Assembly: GCA_030590185.1 (NCBI GenBank)
Contig: JAUUZB010000069.1
Span: 1-9,771, forward strand
Length of the DNA stretch: 9,771 nucleotides
Reading direction: 5' to 3'
Origin: Deltaproteobacteria bacterium
Lineage (GTDB): Bacteria; Myxococcota; XYA12-FULL-58-9; JAUUZB01
Under the pieces are notes generated by a model. That model worked only from the letters and a program-made list of their open reading frames with translations, was not told the origin of the DNA and did not search any database. This document shows positions 7,378 through 9,771 of this stretch, one piece after another. The stretch's first letter is position 1; each line of letters begins with the position of its first letter. The translations under genes were made by a program, and so were the position numbers.

Positions 7378-9255
7378 ATGTTCAGCGCATCCACACCTAA
7401 CCGGTCATGGCGCTCTCCTGCGCCCCGGCTCTTCGCTGCATTCGCGCTCGCGGCTGGTCTCCCGAGCCAGGCTTGCCTCGTCGCGACTGAGGCCAACCCG
7501 GGCTCCGTGATTGTCTGCGCGACCGACGCTGATTGCCCCGGTGACTTCGAGTGCGTCGAGCCAGGCCTCGTGTGCGTTTCGCCTGAGCTGGTCGATCTGA
7601 ACGGGCCGGATCACATCTTGCCGGCCGCTGGAGAAGTCGTGCGCGACACGGACATTCTCTTTGTTTGGTCAGGCGTCCTCGGTGCCCGCTCGTATGTGCT
7701 GGAGCTGTCGGAGGATCCGGAGTTCGGGACGCTGGTGGGGGACACGCCCACCACGGTGCGAGAGCCCGACAACTCCACCATCATTGCGGGTCCGCTCAAC
7801 CCAGCGACTCACTACTGGCGGGTCTGGGCAGACGTCACCGACAACCCAGAACCAGCCGCGAGTGTGGTGGAGGTGATCGATGACGTCGTGCGGGTCTATT
7901 GTGATCCGAGCGAGAGCTGTTCCGTAAGCAGCCGACCAGAGGCGGGCAACGTCACCCACCCGTTTCGTTCGATACCGCGCGCCCTCGAGCTCGCAGATCG
8001 TTTGAATCTGACGGAGGTCCGCGTGGCGCGTCGTGGTGATTCGTTGGCCTACGGCGAGTCGTTCGTGCTTCGTGCCGGGGTGAATGTGGCGGGGGGATTC
8101 GACCCGTCGTTTGAGTTGGCAAATCAGGACCTAACGCGGCCAACCAAGATCTCGGTCGTTGACGAACCGGCCATCGTTGCTTCGGGAATTTCGTTACCGA
8201 CTCTGCTCGAGGGCTTCGAGGTGGAAGCCGACGGGGCCGAGGCGCTGTGGGCCGGGCAGAGTAGCGGGCTCGTCGTGAGTGATTGCGAGCTCGGGGTTGT
8301 TGACGGTGGCGGAATGCCGGCCGTCCATATAGCAGGAGGTGGGCCTAGCCTGCTGGACAACTCAATTTGGTCGTATCGAGCCTATGGCAGTATTGCTACG
8401 GCGATCCGCATTGATGGATTTGGAGGGAGGCCCAGCCTTTCCGGAAACGTGATCCGCGTCTTGGCCGACCCGGGCGAGGGCATATCGTTCGTTCGCGCCG
8501 TTGTGGTAGGTGAGTTCGTCTTCGTCTACCTGACCGGCAACGTTATCATCGCTGATAGCGGGTATACTGAGAGTATTGCCGTTGATGCCGGGGAGTCGAG
8601 CTACGTGGTTGCCAACAACAATTTCATCTACGCGACCACGGTTGATGGTTCGGATGGTAGATGCGTTGGAATCGAGCTACGCGATGCCGGCCTCGAAGCG
8701 TACAACAACGTCATTGTGACAGACGCCGGTGGTGAGCACAGCATGGGCACCGCCATCATCGGTGCGGAACATTATAACAGGAAGCTAGTCAACAACACCA
8801 TCGTGGCGGCCGGTGGCACCGTGCTCACAACCGCTGTATTTATCGAAGACTCGGACCCGACCCTGATCAACAACATCCTGTGCACCGCTGGAGGCAGCGG
8901 GCGGCACGCGATCCACGCCACGGGCTGGGACCTCGGAGCATCCCACAACCTGCTATTCGCCGCTCCAGGCGGGCTCTTTTGGGACGGCGACACCGGAACG
9001 GTGATCGCGATCGATGATGTTCCTGACTACGACAATTTCACGACCGCGCTCGCGCTCGAGGCCGTGTTCGTCGATTTGGACGGGCCGGACAATCAGCTCG
9101 GCACCTGGGAGGACAACGACCTCCACCTACTCCTCAATACCGATCCAGATGGCATCGCCACGGGGGGCACGGAGGGTTCGGGGGTGCCAAGCGAAGACAT
9201 CGAGGGCACCGAGCGGGACAGCCCGTATTCCGTTGGCGCGTACGAGGGGAGCTGA
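7378..9255 (+). CDS. Exported Fn3-like plus right-handed beta-helix lipoprotein
   Basis: This encodes 625 residues. A basic N-terminus and hydrophobic stretch (18-28) lead to S-Q-A-C (Cys33), a somewhat unusual lipobox, so lipidation is likely but not certain. Next is a Cys-rich segment (about 45-65) with C-x-T-D-A-D-C-P spacing, then an Fn3-like domain (about 90-170) containing Y-V-L-E-L-S and H-Y-W-R-V-W. From about 174 a beta-helix module runs to the end, entered by a block like that of the Gly-rich gene at the window start (P-F-R-S-I-P-R-A-L ... V-A-G-G-F-D-P-S-F). Asn-rich rung turns such as N-N-N-F-I and N-N-T-I-V recur. The final D-I-E-G-T-E-R ... S-V-G-A-Y-E matches the C-terminal signature of bacterial beta-helix proteins with a 'choice-of-anchor Q' end. 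An outer-surface location is likely. No polysaccharide-lyase catalytic residues were identified, so no enzyme activity is claimed. Confidence 0.85.
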   Translation: MFSASTPNRSWRSPAPRLFAAFALAAGLPSQACLVATEANPGSVIVCATDADCPGDFECVEPGLVCVSPELVDLNGPDHILPAAGEVVRDTDILFVWSGVLGARSYVLELSEDPEFGTLVGDTPTTVREPDNSTIIAGPLNPATHYWRVWADVTDNPEPAASVVEVIDDVVRVYCDPSESCSVSSRPEAGNVTHPFRSIPRALELADRLNLTEVRVARRGDSLAYGESFVLRAGVNVAGGFDPSFELANQDLTRPTKISVVDEPAIVASGISLPTLLEGFEVEADGAEALWAGQSSGLVVSDCELGVVDGGGMPAVHIAGGGPSLLDNSIWSYRAYGSIATAIRIDGFGGRPSLSGNVIRVLADPGEGISFVRAVVVGEFVFVYLTGNVIIADSGYTESIAVDAGESSYVVANNNFIYATTVDGSDGRCVGIELRDAGLEAYNNVIVTDAGGEHSMGTAIIGAEHYNRKLVNNTIVAAGGTVLTTAVFIEDSDPTLINNILCTAGGSGRHAIHATGWDLGASHNLLFAAPGGLFWDGDTGTVIAIDDVPDYDNFTTALALEAVFVDLDGPDNQLGTWEDNDLHLLLNTDPDGIATGGTEGSGVPSEDIEGTERDSPYSVGAYEGS

Positions 9256-9393
9256 TCGACACGGCGCAACGAGAATACGGTGGTTCTGCGAATCACTGTG
9301 AGCAGCAACAACTGGTTGCATCGCCGACCGCCTAGCAGTGCACCCGGCGACCTGTCCTGGGTGCCGGCCACGGCCGCCGCTTGGTGGGCCTGG

Positions 9394-9463
9394 CGAGGCA
9401 AGTCGCATTCTGCGACTCAAAGCTGTGGCGGGTTGGTACCCTCGGGGCTTGTCCCCTGCCTCG
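9394..9463 (+). ncRNA. Possible multibranched RNA fold
   Basis: CGAGGCA (9394-9400) pairs perfectly with TGCCTCG (9457-9463). Inside, AGTCGCA/TGCGACT (9401-9407 and 9411-9417) forms a 7-bp hairpin with a TTC loop, GGGT/ACCC (9430-9433 and 9438-9441) a 4-bp hairpin, and GGGG/CCCC (9444-9447 and 9453-9456) another. The layout is cloverleaf-like, with a 7-bp closing stem, but there is no T-loop or plausible anticodon arm, so it is not a tRNA. In DNA this GC-rich, chance folding is a real possibility. Confidence 0.25.
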
Positions 9464-9466
9464 ACG

Positions 9467-9485
9467 TCGCGTAACTTCCCGCAAT
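9467..9485 (+). promoter_or_regulatory. Shared 19-bp upstream element, copy 2
   Basis: TCGCGTAACTTCCCGCAAT matches 16 of 19 positions of the block at 3402-3420, including the first ten exactly. It lies about 75 bp before ATG 9560, nearly the same distance as the first copy from its gene. Confidence 0.5.
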
Positions 9486-9487
9486 TG

Positions 9488-9541
9488 CACGGGTTGAGCG
9501 TTTGGCCTGGTTTTCGCAAAAACCTCCGCCATCAACCCGTG
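9488..9541 (+). other. Nested inverted repeat in the 5' leader of the 9560 gene
   Basis: CACGGGTTGA (9488-9497) is a perfect reverse complement of TCAACCCGTG (9532-9541). The 34-nt interior folds further: GGC/GCC (9504-9506 and 9528-9530) and GGTTTT/AAAACC (9509-9514 and 9519-9524) around a CGCA loop. It ends just before the Shine-Dalgarno and has no trailing T tract, so an RNA leader element or a protein-binding site fits better than a terminator. Confidence 0.55.
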
Positions 9542-9548
9542 GTCCGAA

Positions 9549-9553
9549 AGGGG
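9549..9553 (+). promoter_or_regulatory. Shine-Dalgarno of the last lipoprotein gene
   Basis: AGGGG, within AAAGGGGA, lies 6 nt before ATG 9560 and supports this start. It sits 8 nt after the long hairpin, so the fold could influence ribosome access. Confidence 0.7.
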
Positions 9554-9559
9554 ACTCCC

Positions 9560-9771
9560 ATGCGTCGAATAGGTTTTTCTTTGGTCGGTTTGGCTATCGT
9601 CAGTCTCGTTGGCTGCACGGATCCCTATGCCGGTGATTTTGATGACGGTACTCTCGAGTGTAGCCCGGCGCGGGATATCGAGTGCCCGGAGGGCGAAGTC
9701 TGCTTCGACAATCATTGTTTCGAGCTCTGCGCCACGGACTCCCAGTGCGAGGCCCACGAAGAGTGCGGGCC
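9560..9771 (+). CDS. Cys-rich lipoprotein, 3' truncated by window end
   Basis: The first 70 codons are visible and run off the right edge. Residues 1-18 form a short lipoprotein signal (basic M-R-R, hydrophobic core) ending in a canonical lipobox L-V-G-C (Cys19). After an acidic spacer the mature part carries closely spaced Cys residues in patterns such as C-P-E-G-E-V-C and C-A-T-D-S-Q-C-E, similar to the Cys-rich segment of the 7378 lipoprotein. Such modules are frequent in predicted surface lipoproteins of myxobacteria and probably form disulfides. The domain that follows is outside the window, so no function can be given. Confidence 0.8.
   Translation, partial: MRRIGFSLVGLAIVSLVGCTDPYAGDFDDGTLECSPARDIECPEGEVCFDNHCFELCATDSQCEAHEECG

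Larger units (their letters stand above)
9256..9559 (+). promoter_or_regulatory. Structured intergenic leader before the last lipoprotein gene
   Basis: This 304-bp gene-free stretch contains a possible branched fold (9394-9463), the shared 19-bp block (9467-9485) and a long nested inverted repeat (9488-9541). A minus-strand open frame at 9332-9757 crosses the lipoprotein start and is considered spurious. No classical terminator with a T tract was seen after 9255. Confidence 0.5.

Noticed and set aside
9394..9463. tRNA gene
   Set aside because: The 7-bp closing stem and cloverleaf-like layout are suggestive, but the last hairpin has a 4-bp stem and 5-nt loop without a TTCGA-like sequence, and there is no anticodon arm of normal size.
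9332..9757. Minus-strand 141-codon open frame at the right end
   Set aside because: It runs through the start of a clear lipoprotein gene with a good Shine-Dalgarno and signal peptide, and shows no recognisable features.

Overview
The window looks like chromosomal DNA from a high-GC, Gram-negative, secretion-rich bacterium, most likely a member of the Myxococcota (Polyangia or Nannocystales type). This is inferred from composition and gene style: strong G/C third positions, several lipoprotein signal peptides, Cys-rich 'C-x-x-D-x-D-C' secreted modules, right-handed beta-helix surface proteins and a glycine-rich loop protein. No taxonomic marker gene is present. There are no rRNA, tRNA, CRISPR or insertion-sequence features.

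Layout: (1) positions 1-1381 hold the 3' part of a very Gly-rich beta-helix-like exported protein. (2) 1460-1804 is a small double-CxxC zinc-ribbon membrane protein. (3) 1863-3116 is a DUF1573-type lipoprotein interrupted by one in-frame TGA, followed by a strong intrinsic terminator (3183-3260). (4) 3490-5478 is a large unrecognised protein with an N-terminal LysM-like segment. It is followed 16 nt later by (5) an Rpn/YhgA-like PD-(D/E)xK nuclease (5495-6496), probably translationally coupled. (6) 6508-7185 is a minus-strand hypothetical gene converging on rpn. (7) 7378-9255 is a divergently transcribed lipoprotein with a Cys-rich segment, an Fn3-like domain and a beta-helix. (8) 9560 to the window end is the start of another Cys-rich lipoprotein.

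The most notable observation is in gene 3. The only in-frame TGA (2112-2114) falls exactly where DUF1573 proteins carry the first Cys of their conserved S-C-G-C-T motif, giving S-U-G-C-T. The reading frame stays open for 333 more sense codons. A perfect 7-bp stem-loop starts 9 nt after the TGA, with its apical loop 16 nt after it and a G at loop position 2, which resembles a bacterial SECIS element. TGA is used as an ordinary stop by several neighbours and by this gene itself, so genome-wide code reassignment is not the explanation. A selenocysteine-containing, membrane-anchored DUF1573 protein is the leading hypothesis. A nonsense mutation or a sequencing error remains possible.

Second, the leaders of the 3490 gene and the 9560 gene share a 19-bp block (16 identities) about 70-75 bp before the start codon. 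In both it is followed by a GGTTG...CAACC inverted repeat, suggesting a shared promoter or structured 5' leader. Third, the Rpn gene carries four 12-bp tandem repeats in its C-terminal part and a plausible internal promoter, ribosome-binding site and start, reminiscent of the intragenic antitoxins described for Rpn nucleases.
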